40,965 bases of DNA, from positions 1-40,965 of the IMG/VR virus record IMGVR_UViG_3300027754_000012; one strand, given 5' to 3'. Of the stretch, positions 7,902 to 17,300 are shown piece after piece. The position numbers and the translations under genes are program-made. Numbering within the stretch: position 1 is the first letter of the stretch; each line of letters starts with the position of its first letter. The notes beneath the pieces were generated by a model. It did no database searches. It was given only the letters and a program-made list of their open reading frames with translations, and was not told the DNA's origin. Origin of the DNA: a virus.

Positions 7902-8941
7902 GTGATGTTTGCTCCATATCCTGCCGCAACCAGGTCAGTATACTCATCTTCCGTGAGTATGTGTGCGTGACCACCATGAAAAACTTTGACGTAGTTGTCT
8001 GGTGACCATGGATCGTTCTCGGTAAACGAAAGATCGTTAAGCTGGTATACATTCTTGCCACGCTCAAATGGCTCAAAGCGCCTGCCTAGCTTGTTGGCTA
8101 TCTTGTCTCCGTGGAGAAGCATGAACGGACCAACAAGTTCTACCGGTGGTCGGAATATGTGGAACTTGTAATGGACGGAGACCGCAGATCCAGTTCCCGA
8201 ACCTGTTGCGGTAGCAAAACGTACCCGTGCACAAACTGTAACCGATGATTCCGTACCCGAACCCGACGCTGTACGAATATTGATAACAAGATCAACACCA
8301 TCACCTGACCCAGTGCCTGAACCTGTTGCGGTGCGAGGGGATTTAATTAACCGATCAGCAGATTCCGTACCAAGACCACTACCGGAAGCTGTTCTAACGG
8401 GGGAAATCTTTTCTGCAGGGCCAAGATAGAACCGCCCACCACTATTAAAAGGAAAACTAAAATCGGTTAATTGATCTACGCGAACTTGTGATGTGGTAGA
8501 TCCAACGCCCAATCCCGTGGCTGTGCGAAGGACAATGCGTACCCCTGTTGAATTTGCTGTGCCAACACCAGAACCACTAGCCGAACGAACCGGAACGCGA
8601 ATGCGGACAGCGGTCTCACTACCAACACCGCTACCGGTACCTTGGCGTTGAGGCAATACGGATGCAAACGAAGAAGCAGTACCCAAACCTGATGCCGTAG
8701 CAGTAACGGTAATAACCGCACGGACACCTAGATAAAAACGCCCACCAAAACGGTAAGGAAAACTAAAGTCGGTTAACTGACCTAAACGTTGTTCGTAGTT
8801 GGTATGCGCAACAGATGCAGAACCATTACCAGAACCAGTAGCTGTACGAACTACCGTGCGAGCAGGAATAAAAGTACTGCGATAAAACGGATGGGTGTCA
8901 ACAAACGGTTCGCTAAAACCTGTGACTAATGTTTGAGCCAT
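7898..8941 (-). CDS. Repeat-rich virion structural protein, 347 aa
   Basis: From residue ~32 to ~255 the protein is built of about nine copies of a T-A-T/S-G-S-G-x-G-S/T unit (about every 20 residues). Two copies of a longer block are embedded: QLTDFSFPYRFGGRFYLG at 55-72 and QLTDFSFPFNSGGRFYLG at 157-174. The C-terminus (from ~260) is non-repetitive and ends in LTEDEYTDLVAAGYG, an ending seen in other phage structural proteins. It lies between a small capsid-associated gene and the head-tail genes. A head-fibre or decoration role is plausible but unproved. Confidence 0.6.
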   Translation of the reverse strand: MAQTLVTGFSEPFVDTHPFYRSTFIPARTVVRTATGSGNGSASVAHTNYEQRLGQLTDFSFPYRFGGRFYLGVRAVITVTATASGLGTASSFASVLPQRQGTGSGVGSETAVRIRVPVRSASGSGVGTANSTGVRIVLRTATGLGVGSTTSQVRVDQLTDFSFPFNSGGRFYLGPAEKISPVRTASGSGLGTESADRLIKSPRTATGSGTGSGDGVDLVINIRTASGSGTESSVTVCARVRFATATGSGTGSAVSVHYKFHIFRPPVELVGPFMLLHGDKIANKLGRRFEPFERGKNVYQLNDLSFTENDPWSPDNYVKVFHGGHAHILTEDEYTDLVAAGYGANIT

Positions 8942-8961
8942 GAGGGGTTATCCCCTAACGG

Positions 8962-9330
8962 CTAGTCGAGCGACAGCGTGAGAGAGGTGATCTGAAAAGT
9001 ATCGCCGGCAGTAACCGCTGCAGACGTAGACAAAGCACCAGTCCACAAAGCATTACCTGCTGTAGACGCATCCCACATAGACCAATGCGTGTATGTTTCT
9101 GTAGCAGCCACGTTGGTCCACTCTAGAGTTGCTGAAGTAGCAATTGCACCCGAAGCAGCAGTAGCCCACGCAGCAACCTTACGGGTTGTCTCAGTAGCAG
9201 CAGCAGATGTAGCAGCTTCACCAGGATCGGCCGTGTGTAATTTTACATACACGTTTGTAGGAATGGTCCATGCGGACCTACCGGTTGTGTGATCAAGAAT
9301 CTTTAACTCAGCGTAATTGGAGATTGACAT
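8962..9330 (-). CDS. Putative head/tail structural protein, 122 aa
   Basis: Starts MSISNYAELKILDHTTGRSA followed by WTIPTNVYVKLHTADPGE. This combination is common in small phage structural proteins encoded just after the capsid gene. The remainder is Ala/Thr-rich beta sequence with ETYTHWSMWDAST and a final FQITSLTLSLD. It is the first gene after the major capsid gene, separated by a strong intercistronic hairpin (9365-9392). A decoration or head-completion role is inferred. Confidence 0.6.
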   Translation of the reverse strand: MSISNYAELKILDHTTGRSAWTIPTNVYVKLHTADPGEAATSAAATETTRKVAAWATAASGAIATSATLEWTNVAATETYTHWSMWDASTAGNALWTGALSTSAAVTAGDTFQITSLTLSLD

Positions 9331-9364
9331 AGAAACCTTTCGTCATCACAAGTATACACCAGAG

Positions 9365-9392
9365 GTGGCCGAGGGTTTGACCCCCCGACCAC
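9365..9392 (-). terminator. Intercistronic stem-loop after the capsid gene
   Basis: GTGGCCGAGGG (9365-9375) pairs over 11 positions, two of them G-U in the minus-strand RNA, with CCCCCGACCAC (9382-9392) around a 6-base loop. No U tract follows on the minus strand, so it is more likely a partial terminator or an mRNA-stabilising structure that sets capsid mRNA above downstream genes. Confidence 0.5.
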
Positions 9393-9407
9393 CGCAGTGA
9401 TACTAAC

Positions 9408-10358
9408 TTAGTTAGTGCCGATTGAAGATGAAGACTCAATGCGACGCAATGATGCTTCACGGAAGCGGCCGTAGCCACCCAACCAGTACCAACCAATTGG
9501 ATTGAAACGCATGAGCGAGTCAACCACTGGGCCTCGGCGGATCTGTGGAACAGGTCCATTTCCATCAACAAATGAGTATGCCTTTGCCAATGCTTGGCGA
9601 CCCATGATGTAGGTGTCATAGACGTCTACAGTGCTGGATTCACCCAAGTCCGTGCGGACCTTTGTGCGAGGGGTCTCAATAAAGCGGACCGACTCGAACG
9701 TACCGATTTCACCTGTGTAGATGTTGGCGGTGTCCATGTTGACGTGTGGAGCGTTCCACGAAGCGTTACCGGTCTCACGACGGAGATCGTACGAAACGTC
9801 TGGGTGGATAAAGCCAATGTAGTAACCGCTCCATGGGCTTACGTTTGCACCACGGAGTGCTGCTGTTGTCTTACGAACATCGTTCGCTTCGATAGTGTCT
9901 TCGGCTTGAACCGTTACACGGCTTGATGGGTTTGTTGAACCGCCACCACCGTAAATAACGTTGGTTCCACCTGCAAGAACTTCGCGGACAACTTCGTCCA
10001 TTGAGCTTCCTGCGTTGTAGCCAATAAGGTTTGCAGCAGCTGCATCAACGTCAAGGAACGCTGTTCCACGCAACTTGGCAGTTGTGTTGACAGTGCTACC
10101 GTATTCAGTCAATGTCACCGTTACGTTGGAGTCAGCCATTGCGACAGCTGTCACATCTGATGTTTCTGTAAGTGGTGTGGTTACTGTTGCCAATTCACTG
10201 AAGATCGTGAAGATCACCGAAGAACCGGTCATTGCTTGGTTTGTTGCTTGAACGTCTGCTGCTTGATCGAACAGGAGTTCTGAACGGAGAGCAAAATATG
10301 CTAACCGGTCGTATGCCGCTTGGTCTACGCCAAGTGACGATTGCTGGGTATATGCCAC
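9408..10358 (-). CDS. Major capsid protein, N4-gp56 family (HK97 fold)
   Basis: A 316-aa shell protein. The middle region has the family hallmarks: VTVTLTEYGSTVNTTAKLRG, then FLDVDAAAANLIGYNAGSSMDEVVREVLAGG, and a FIHPDVSYDLRRETG segment before the C-terminal domain. The start codon is GTG with an AAAGGA site seven bases upstream. It follows the scaffold gene, as expected, and is preceded by a hairpin at 10378-10404. Both are under the consensus promoter at 10980-11008, fitting the need for high expression. No N-terminal protease-cleaved delta domain is visible, in line with a separate scaffold. Confidence 0.9.
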   Translation of the reverse strand: MAYTQQSSLGVDQAAYDRLAYFALRSELLFDQAADVQATNQAMTGSSVIFTIFSELATVTTPLTETSDVTAVAMADSNVTVTLTEYGSTVNTTAKLRGTAFLDVDAAAANLIGYNAGSSMDEVVREVLAGGTNVIYGGGGSTNPSSRVTVQAEDTIEANDVRKTTAALRGANVSPWSGYYIGFIHPDVSYDLRRETGNASWNAPHVNMDTANIYTGEIGTFESVRFIETPRTKVRTDLGESSTVDVYDTYIMGRQALAKAYSFVDGNGPVPQIRRGPVVDSLMRFNPIGWYWLGGYGRFREASLRRIESSSSIGTN

Positions 10359-10377
10359 TGTATTTCCTTTTGGGTAG

Positions 10378-10404
10378 CCCCAGAAGGTAGTGCGCCTACT
10401 GGGG
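10378..10404 (-). promoter_or_regulatory. Stem-loop in the capsid gene leader
   Basis: CCCCA (10378-10382) pairs with TGGGG (10400-10404) and GTAG (10387-10390) with CTAC (10396-10399), leaving a 4-base bulge and a 5-base loop. It lies between the scaffold stop and the capsid GTG start. It may protect or set processing of the capsid mRNA; no U tract follows. Confidence 0.45.
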
Positions 10405-10406
10405 GG

Positions 10407-10862
10407 TTATTTTCTGGCTTGCTCTGCGTTGTATTGAGCCAAGATCTGATTCACTTCTTGCTCATTTTTAGCGTTAGCCATCTTTTCGTTCCAGTCTGTA
10501 ACTGGTTCGAACTTTTCACCTTCCCGAGATGCGTTATTCACCCTTGACCAAGCTTGCTGTTCGGCTGCCTGGACTGTTTCGCCATTGCTGACTGGAATGA
10601 GATTTGCTTCTTGGGCTGCTACGCGAATAGCTTCTGGGCTTAGATCTCCGTCGTAGCCCTTAACGAAATATTTTGCGCCAGGATCTGATGTATTAACACC
10701 AGCCTTAACGAAATTTAATTCGCGAGCTGCTCCTTCGAACTCCTTGGCTTTTGCCTCGGATGCTTTCAGTTGCTGTTCCACTTTGCGCAATTGAGCGCGC
10801 ACTGGATCTTTCGTAACTTGGTCTTGGCTATCGTCCTCAAACTCTGCGTATGAATCTGACAT
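10407..10862 (-). CDS. Capsid assembly scaffolding protein, 151 aa
   Basis: Acidic N-terminus (MSDSYAEFEDDSQDQ), then a predicted coiled coil at about residues 22-50 (PVRAQLRKVEQQLKASEAKA). A middle region with PGAKYFVKGYDGDLSPEAI and a polar helical C-terminus follow. The composition, size and place immediately upstream of the major capsid gene are those of a phage scaffold, which directs shell assembly and is then lost. A GGAG site precedes the ATG. It is the first gene after the best promoter in the genome. Confidence 0.75.
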   Translation of the reverse strand: MSDSYAEFEDDSQDQVTKDPVRAQLRKVEQQLKASEAKAKEFEGAARELNFVKAGVNTSDPGAKYFVKGYDGDLSPEAIRVAAQEANLIPVSNGETVQAAEQQAWSRVNNASREGEKFEPVTDWNEKMANAKNEQEVNQILAQYNAEQARK

Positions 10863-10881
10863 GACCCGCTCCTTCTGCCCA

Positions 10882-10904
10882 CATCTGACCGGAGGGTTCA
10901 GATG
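10882..10904 (-). promoter_or_regulatory. Leader hairpin before the scaffold gene
   Basis: CATCTGA (10882-10888) and TCAGATG (10898-10904) form a perfect 7-bp stem with a 9-base loop, 20-40 bases upstream of the scaffold ATG and downstream of the promoter. A second small stem, AGCC with GGCT, lies near 10937-10948. They make a structured leader of ~110 bases for the scaffold-capsid mRNA. Confidence 0.5.
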
Positions 10905-10979
10905 GCTGCAAATCTCGCCCCTATGTTCATGTCGAAGCCGGGGGGCTCTCCAACAGGTATCCCTTACGAGATGCTTAGT

Positions 10980-11008
10980 AATATATCACCGATGCACTGG
11001 TGTGTCAA
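10980..11008 (-). promoter_or_regulatory. Strong sigma70-type late promoter for scaffold and capsid
   Basis: On the minus strand TTGACA (plus 11003-11008) is followed by a 17-base spacer and TATATT (plus 10980-10985). This is a perfect -35 and a 5/6 match to the -10 at ideal spacing. It lies in the 151-bp gap upstream of the scaffold gene. The -10 region reads GGTGATATATTAC, sharing GATATATYAC with two other late-region sites (26493-26502 and 28917-28930). Confidence 0.8.
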
Positions 11009-11013
11009 TAACC

Positions 11014-12237
11014 CTACTCGGGACCACCTACGCCGCTTTTTGTTGATCCACCAATTCCTTGGCTCTTGGCAAAACTTCCACCGCCTTCAAACTCAGCAAC
11101 GCGTCGTCGTTGATTTTTTTGCAACTTCTTTTGTGCGTCTGTGTTGTATCCAAAACTAGCTCCAATCATTTCGTTTTGCGTTACAGACTCTTCACCCGCC
11201 AACGTTTGCTTAAGTTCACCAAGGGCGGCTACGTCAGAGAACCCAGCCTTGGCTTGCTCTTCTGTATAACCACGCTTAGCCAGGTCTGTGGCTTGTTCTC
11301 TGGTTAACTGCATATTAGCGCGCTCAAGCGAGGCAGCACCAATACGAGCCGTACGTTCTTGTTCTTTAAGCAATGGATCAGCTTGCTTTGGGTCAATAAA
11401 GTGAGCAACCAACATGCCTTCACTAATGCCGTAAAGCTCTTGCATTTGTGCTCTAACACTGGCTGGGGCATCATAAACAATGCTGCGTGCATAACCAATT
11501 CTGTCGTTGAATTCTTTAGCGTCAATATCACCGGCTATAAGGCTGTTAAGTGCCTCTTGGTTGTCGTAGAAACCTGTTGGCATATCGTTTGCTTTAAGCA
11601 CGCGCTTGTACATTTCTTCCATAGCAATGTATGTAGAAGGACTTAGCTCTGCGTACCCTGCTGCTTTTCTACCAACGTTGCCGGCAAAACGAGTTTTCCA
11701 AGGTTCGGTATCTTTAAGTACATAAGCAATTGCATCTTCATTGGTGATGTCAACCTCTTTGTTAAGGTGCATATTCCAAAGGTCACCTGCAAGTGATTCA
11801 AGGCCGTACTTGCCAAGTATTGCTTTTATTGTTGCAAGTGCGTCTTTGCCTCCAGCCGGTGGTGCATTGCTACCGTCATCGCTACCGGGAGGGGGTCCTT
11901 CCCAACCAGTTGCTCCCTGGTCGCGTTGAATATCAACAATTTTAAAAGCGTTTTCGGCGTCGGCAATACTGTATTTTCCGCTCAGCATTCCAGCATGAAC
12001 TTCGTCAAGGTACGCTTGAATTTTTCCAGTTACACGGCCACCAACTTTGTTATACAATGCGGTAGCTGCAGTAAAATCTAGTGGTGCACCGTTGCCGTTG
12101 CCGTTGCCGTTGCCAGTACCGTTGCCAGTACCGTTGCCAGTACCGTTGCCGTTGCCGTTGCCACCACCGTCATCAGGAACATCAATCATTGGTCCTGGTC
12201 CTGGTCCGTTCCAGTTTGGGTCGTTCTTCATTACCAT
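11014..12237 (-). CDS. Internal virion protein candidate, 407 aa
   Basis: The N-terminal ~50 residues are low complexity: Pro/Gly, then a run of Asn-Gly and Thr-Gly pairs encoded by 6/12-bp tandem repeats. The rest is mostly helical and polar, with KPSTY-like short helices and a QAKAGFSDVAALGELKQTLAG segment around residue 330. It ends in a basic, glycine-rich tail. It is the last of four consecutive large helical proteins between portal and scaffold, joined to the previous gene by a one-base overlap. By position and composition these are probably minor head or ejected proteins. No family was recognised. Confidence 0.55.
   Translation of the reverse strand: MVMKNDPNWNGPGPGPMIDVPDDGGGNGNGNGTGNGTGNGTGNGNGNGNGAPLDFTAATALYNKVGGRVTGKIQAYLDEVHAGMLSGKYSIADAENAFKIVDIQRDQGATGWEGPPPGSDDGSNAPPAGGKDALATIKAILGKYGLESLAGDLWNMHLNKEVDITNEDAIAYVLKDTEPWKTRFAGNVGRKAAGYAELSPSTYIAMEEMYKRVLKANDMPTGFYDNQEALNSLIAGDIDAKEFNDRIGYARSIVYDAPASVRAQMQELYGISEGMLVAHFIDPKQADPLLKEQERTARIGAASLERANMQLTREQATDLAKRGYTEEQAKAGFSDVAALGELKQTLAGEESVTQNEMIGASFGYNTDAQKKLQKNQRRRVAEFEGGGSFAKSQGIGGSTKSGVGGPE
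12089..12162. repeat. 6/12-bp tandem repeat encoding Asn-Gly/Thr-Gly linker
   Basis: CCGTTG units (minus-strand codons for Asn-Gly) alternate with 12-bp units CCGTTGCCAGTA over 74 bases inside the 407-aa gene. The unit length is a multiple of three, so copy-number change would lengthen or shorten a flexible linker without breaking the frame. Confidence 0.85.
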
Positions 12238-13352
12238 TATTTAACCTTTCCAAACATGCGAGCTAACGACAAACCAATTGTTTGTGCATCAAGATTGGCT
12301 TGTTTGGTTTCGTTGTATCTCATCTTTGGGTCTGTTTTTACTTTAATTTCCCAATCAGCAAGACTCATTTGACCTTTTTCCATATTGCCAAGAGCTTGCG
12401 CATATACAGGATTGGACACATCTATAGCTGATTCCGGAAGTTCCAAAAGTTTGGCTGTAAGACTGCGGTAGCCACCAAAGATGTCATCAAGGGTTGACCC
12501 TCCCTGTATTTGCGCCTTTAAATGAGGGTACAATCCCATGGCTTGATCTTTGGCAGCTTGAGTAAAACTTTCTACTGATTGCGTTTTGTCTTTGCTTTCG
12601 GTGTCTAAACCGTAAGACCCGATAAGGGTGGCCTTTATTCTGTCAAGAAGGTTTGCTGGATTCCAACCGTAGCTTTTTGCAATACCAAACAGTTTGGCGG
12701 CATCCGCACCAGCGGCAATAGCCTTCATACCTTCGGTTGTTTTGCTTGTCTCGCTGTAAATAAGGTGAGAAAGACTGATGGAACCATCTGTGTAACCACG
12801 CATAAGCGCGGTTGTAGCAATGGATCTTAACTCTGCATCTGTTAACTTTAGGTCTCCATACGCGGTAGAAAGAGTTACCATTCGCTGTTTGATGGTGTTT
12901 TCTTTTTCCGTAGGGGACTGTAGTTGAAACGCCCTTTGAGCAGCAATGGTGTCACGGACATACGACGTAGCGCTAATCCTTGCTTCAAATGCAGCCTTAC
13001 CCTCTACCGAGCTAAAGTCGTAGTGCTTCAGCTCAGGCTTGCGCGTATCGTCGGCAAGAACGTCAAGTAGTACGTTTACTAGATCTTCGCCAAACTCCGC
13101 AACCAACTTGGCTTTATCTTCAGCTGTGCCAAATAGACCCATGAACGCTGGATAACGGGATTTAATCTGCTCGGCACCAGTTGGGATAAGTGCTGCAGAC
13201 CCATCTCCGGGATCTGCATCCTTAAATTTATCGACAGTCTCTGTGTAGAGTTTGGGGAATTTTATTTTTGACGCGGCTAAATCGCCAACAGTTTCACTGT
13301 TCGGGTGTAATTTGGCTACCGCATCAAGGAAGGCTTGGTCTGCTTTAGACAT
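12237..13352 (-). CDS. Internal virion protein candidate, 371 aa
   Basis: An almost wholly helical, soluble-looking protein (MSKADQAFLDAVAKLHPNSE at the start; LFGIAKSYGWNPANLLDRIKATLIGSYG near the middle). It has no cysteine motif or membrane segment. Its ATG overlaps the TAA of the previous gene and its own stop overlaps the next ATG, so it is locked into the portal-to-scaffold cluster. A minor capsid or ejection-protein role is inferred from place only. Confidence 0.55.
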   Translation of the reverse strand: MSKADQAFLDAVAKLHPNSETVGDLAASKIKFPKLYTETVDKFKDADPGDGSAALIPTGAEQIKSRYPAFMGLFGTAEDKAKLVAEFGEDLVNVLLDVLADDTRKPELKHYDFSSVEGKAAFEARISATSYVRDTIAAQRAFQLQSPTEKENTIKQRMVTLSTAYGDLKLTDAELRSIATTALMRGYTDGSISLSHLIYSETSKTTEGMKAIAAGADAAKLFGIAKSYGWNPANLLDRIKATLIGSYGLDTESKDKTQSVESFTQAAKDQAMGLYPHLKAQIQGGSTLDDIFGGYRSLTAKLLELPESAIDVSNPVYAQALGNMEKGQMSLADWEIKVKTDPKMRYNETKQANLDAQTIGLSLARMFGKVK

Positions 13353-14356
13353 TACTTTGCTCCTTGTTTCTTAAATAGAATGTCCAATGCTGCACCAAGA
13401 CCGTATGCGGCAGCCTCACCCGGTGCTGCTGCCTGAACTGCTGCTTCAGATGAAGAAGCAAGTGTTGGAGCCATAGCACCACCAGTTCCAGAGGCCGCGA
13501 CTTGACCAGCACGGATGTTCTTAATTGCGGTGTCCATTTCTTGTTGTGTCAACGCACGACCAAGAGTGCTAAATGCAGCAGAGCGCAGGTACGAAGCCAT
13601 GTCTTCTCTTGAAGAGTACGACGGGGCTGTACCGCTACCGCTAGATCCAATTTTTGGACCTTTCTTCATGTTTATAAGTTCGGCTTTCCATGTAACCATG
13701 TTGTTGTTTGAACGATCAAGAAATCCGGCTATAGCATTAAGATCTTTGGCTTCAACGCCACCTTTGCTTTTGGCTAGTTCTGATGGTTTGCTATCTCCGT
13801 AGTATTGGTAGTCTTTTAATGTTTCAAGAAATTCGGTAATAGCAGCACCTGTTTTGTCTTTATTAATAATTTCGTAATAAACGTTTGCTGCGTCAGCGCC
13901 AGATGCAGATGTGTCGTATATTCCACGGCTAGTCACATCGCCGTTTTCGTCGGTTAGATTGCTACCGGAATACCTTCCAAAACCAGATCCCGGGAGGGCC
14001 ATGTTAACGCCGTATTTAATAGCACCGGCAGCAAGATTAGCCGGAGTAAGATTGACGGCACGTGTTTTGTATTCAGTTTTGTCAACTTGGGGCACAGTGG
14101 CATTTAAATTATCTTGATATGTTTTAACAAGTTCTGCTGCAGCCGCGGTTTCTTCTTCGGGTGTGAGTGCCACTTGAGCTTGTTTTTCGGCGTTTTTGTT
14201 GTTTTCTACGGTTACGGAATCAACATATTTTGTAAACAATTCTTTGTTTAACTGGTCGTCAAAAACTTGAGAGCTATTTGATCCTTTGGCTCTCCAGGCT
14301 TTCTTGAACGCTTCAAATCCAGCCGCGGTTACTTCAATTGGTGGTTTGGTGGTCAT
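13352..14356 (-). CDS. Internal virion protein candidate, 334 aa
   Basis: The start at 14356 (MTTKPPIEVTAAGFEAFKKA) is chosen because its ATG overlaps the TAA of the 1684-aa gene; the frame also opens 12 codons earlier. Helical N-terminal part (PEEETAAAAELVKTYQDNLNA), a glycine-containing centre, and an Ala-rich C-terminus (SSEAAVQAAAPGEAAAYGLG). No enzyme motif was seen. It belongs to the block of head-interior candidates between portal and scaffold. Confidence 0.55.
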   Translation of the reverse strand: MTTKPPIEVTAAGFEAFKKAWRAKGSNSSQVFDDQLNKELFTKYVDSVTVENNKNAEKQAQVALTPEEETAAAAELVKTYQDNLNATVPQVDKTEYKTRAVNLTPANLAAGAIKYGVNMALPGSGFGRYSGSNLTDENGDVTSRGIYDTSASGADAANVYYEIINKDKTGAAITEFLETLKDYQYYGDSKPSELAKSKGGVEAKDLNAIAGFLDRSNNNMVTWKAELINMKKGPKIGSSGSGTAPSYSSREDMASYLRSAAFSTLGRALTQQEMDTAIKNIRAGQVAASGTGGAMAPTLASSSEAAVQAAAPGEAAAYGLGAALDILFKKQGAK

Positions 14357-17300
14357 TAATCTTCTACCTCTTGGGAAAGCAATCTTTGCCAAATTCTATC
14401 AAAAGATGGATTTGTTGCAGCAAGGTTGGCTCCAAGTACAAACAAATCAGCCCTTGCGGAAGTCATTTTTTTAGACATTAATGTCGGTACGTTATTGGCA
14501 TTCATCATTTCTGTGCGTGCTTTTAGCCACTGTGTAATTGCTGGAACGGCGGGATTCCATTCAACGCGTGGATCTTTTACAAGTTTAGCAAGTTCGGCAA
14601 GGTCATTGTAATGTTCGTTTGTTACGAATTCCGCACGTGGAGTAAAACCTGGGTATTGGTCACTCAATGCAACACGGTAGTTTGCAAGTATTTCTCTTTC
14701 TTTGGCGCTTGGATATTGACCCATTGCTAGTTTGGCTGCACGATACCTAGAGGAACCAAGACGAATATGGGCAAGCTCGATTAATCTTTCATCAGATACT
14801 GGTTCTCTCTTGCCTTCTTCCATCTGGCGTTCTTGAACCTTAAAATCAAACTCACCAAACGATGGTGCTAAGTAGTTTGCAGTACGTGAGTACGCCCCAA
14901 TAAGGTCTTGGTTGTTGCGCTCCCAGTCACCAAAATCGTCCGTTGCTTCTAAACCTTGTTGTTTTGATTCGCTTTTTGAGGATATATACAATGCGGCGTT
15001 TTCTCCATGCAAACCAATAAATCGCCCAACTGCAGAATCGTAATCATCTTCCTGCATTGAGTGAAACTCTTTAATAAGCTCTTTTACATACACATCTCCT
15101 CCGGGCAGATCAACCTTAAACTCCAACCCACCGGAGGTTGGACCAAAGAATTGTGACGCTGCGCGCAAGAATGTAAGCCACCTAGCCTTTTTGGCAGAAA
15201 CATCCAACAAACGTTGTTTATCTTCTGGTTTGGAAAGATCATATTTGCCTGTGGTGGATTCAGCTCGTATGGTTTCTAAATTTGTATTGGCGTAAATACC
15301 CGCAGTCCATGTTTCGTTCTGTGCCCATGCATCCTGCACTTTTGCTATCCATCCAGGCATCAACTCGCCAACGTCCTTTGTTTTGCCATATGGAAGCAGC
15401 ATCTGAAGTAGCTCATCATTCTTTGGCGTGCTTTTAATAAAATAACTGGCAGCAAATTGCGCGACTGGCCCAATACCTGGGTACACGTTGATACCTTGCG
15501 ACAGACGTTTTACGGGGGCTGACAGACCAGCAGAATACTCAGCACCAAACACCTGGGTTAGTGCTCCAGATAGGGGAAACATAAACATCAGTTCGTTTGT
15601 TTGTGGATCCCGATAGAACATCCCACGACCATCCATGTCTGGATCAGCCTCTTCAAATGCTGTTTCTACTCGTTGAAACTGACGATACATATGGATTGGG
15701 TCATCCATTAATTTTCCTGAATATCTACCGATAACTTCGCTCCATGCGTTTCCAAACGGAACAATAACGCGCAGAATATCTTTTAAATTGTTGGTGTTTG
15801 AAGCATCAAAGAGCAGGTCTTCCATTTGTTTAAGACCAAGCATCTTTGCGTAGTCATCAACTTCGGCAATTGTGCCAACACCTTTGTGTGCTGGGTTAGC
15901 AACGATCGCTTCAAGCTTTTTTACTAATTGTTTGTTGCCAACAAACTTTGAGATGCTTACACCATCTGCGGCTGCTTTTGCACCAAGATCCCTGAGAATG
16001 GTTGCTGCTGCTGCATTACTTAAGTCATCTGTGCTATCAAGAATGTTCTTGTAGTAGAAGTGTCTAAAAGTTGGTGACCGCTCAAGATGCCTGCTAGTAA
16101 ATTCGTTAAGACCATTGAAAAACATCCCGGTAGTTTTGTCCCAAGACTTACTTATTAATTCTCCTGGTTTGATATCGGCAATATCTCCACCACTTCTTTC
16201 GCGGGCAACAAGATGCGGTAGACCCTTCCCGGTGGTTTCGTCGTATAGTGAAGCGTTGTGAATCATTGCTTTTGTATATTCGGTTCCGCCCTTTACGCGT
16301 GTTAAAGAACCAGCTTCTCTAAATGGGACAACAACACCTTCGTTTCCGGAATTCATTGTATTGACCACAATACCTTTGACACCACCAGGGAGTGTTACTT
16401 CGATACCAATATCAACCCCACCAGCAACAACCGGGAAACCCCCAGTGTCAAGCATGTCGGAATGTTTTGCAGCAACGCGTCGAATTAAACCGTTGATTTC
16501 CGTAACAGGCGTTCTGTCGTAAGCAGCAATAAAACTCATTGAATCCATACCGCCAATATGTGTATTTGCGTTACCAACAATTACTTTGCGAGCGTAACTA
16601 TCAAGGATTTTTTTAACTTCATCTACTCCGCTGGTGGCCATAACTTCATCTAAATCAACAACCGGCAAGCGAAGATGTTGCGCTGTGTTGTTATCCCACA
16701 CTTCAATACCACTTTTAAATTTATTATTAATATCAGTAAAAATCTTTTTATCTTCCATGATTTTGCGCACAACCTGTGCTGCTATTGAGTCATCACTGGC
16801 GCCACTGGTTGCCATTCTTGCAACAATATGACTTAGCGGGTCTGCGTGAATTTTTTGTAACTGTTGCACCATGCCCTCTGTGTGATTTATCAATCCAGCA
16901 CGTGGGTCTGATCTTTGGGCAACGTGCCAACTGTTTGTTTTTCGTGTGTGGTCTGCTACGTCTGCGGATGCCATGCCACGTACTCTGGCGGAACCTGATA
17001 TGCGTTGCGCAAGTTCTTCGTTAAGTTCCTCAAGGGCTTTGTAGGCAGACCCTTTTGATCCACCCTTGCGTCCGCTTGCAGTAATTAAGTTGCCCATAAT
17101 GTCGGTTTTATTGGTTCGACCAATGACAAGAGAAATATACTGCATTGGATGCAATATTCCAGAACCAAACCTAATGTTGGATGACCCAATGCCGGCTTGT
17201 GCCATACGCACTTGGGCATCAAGCATGTTGCGCATCATGTATCCACCGGTCATCAATGTGAGTGGTTTCCAAATAGCATTTTGGACAAGTTCTGTAGCAA

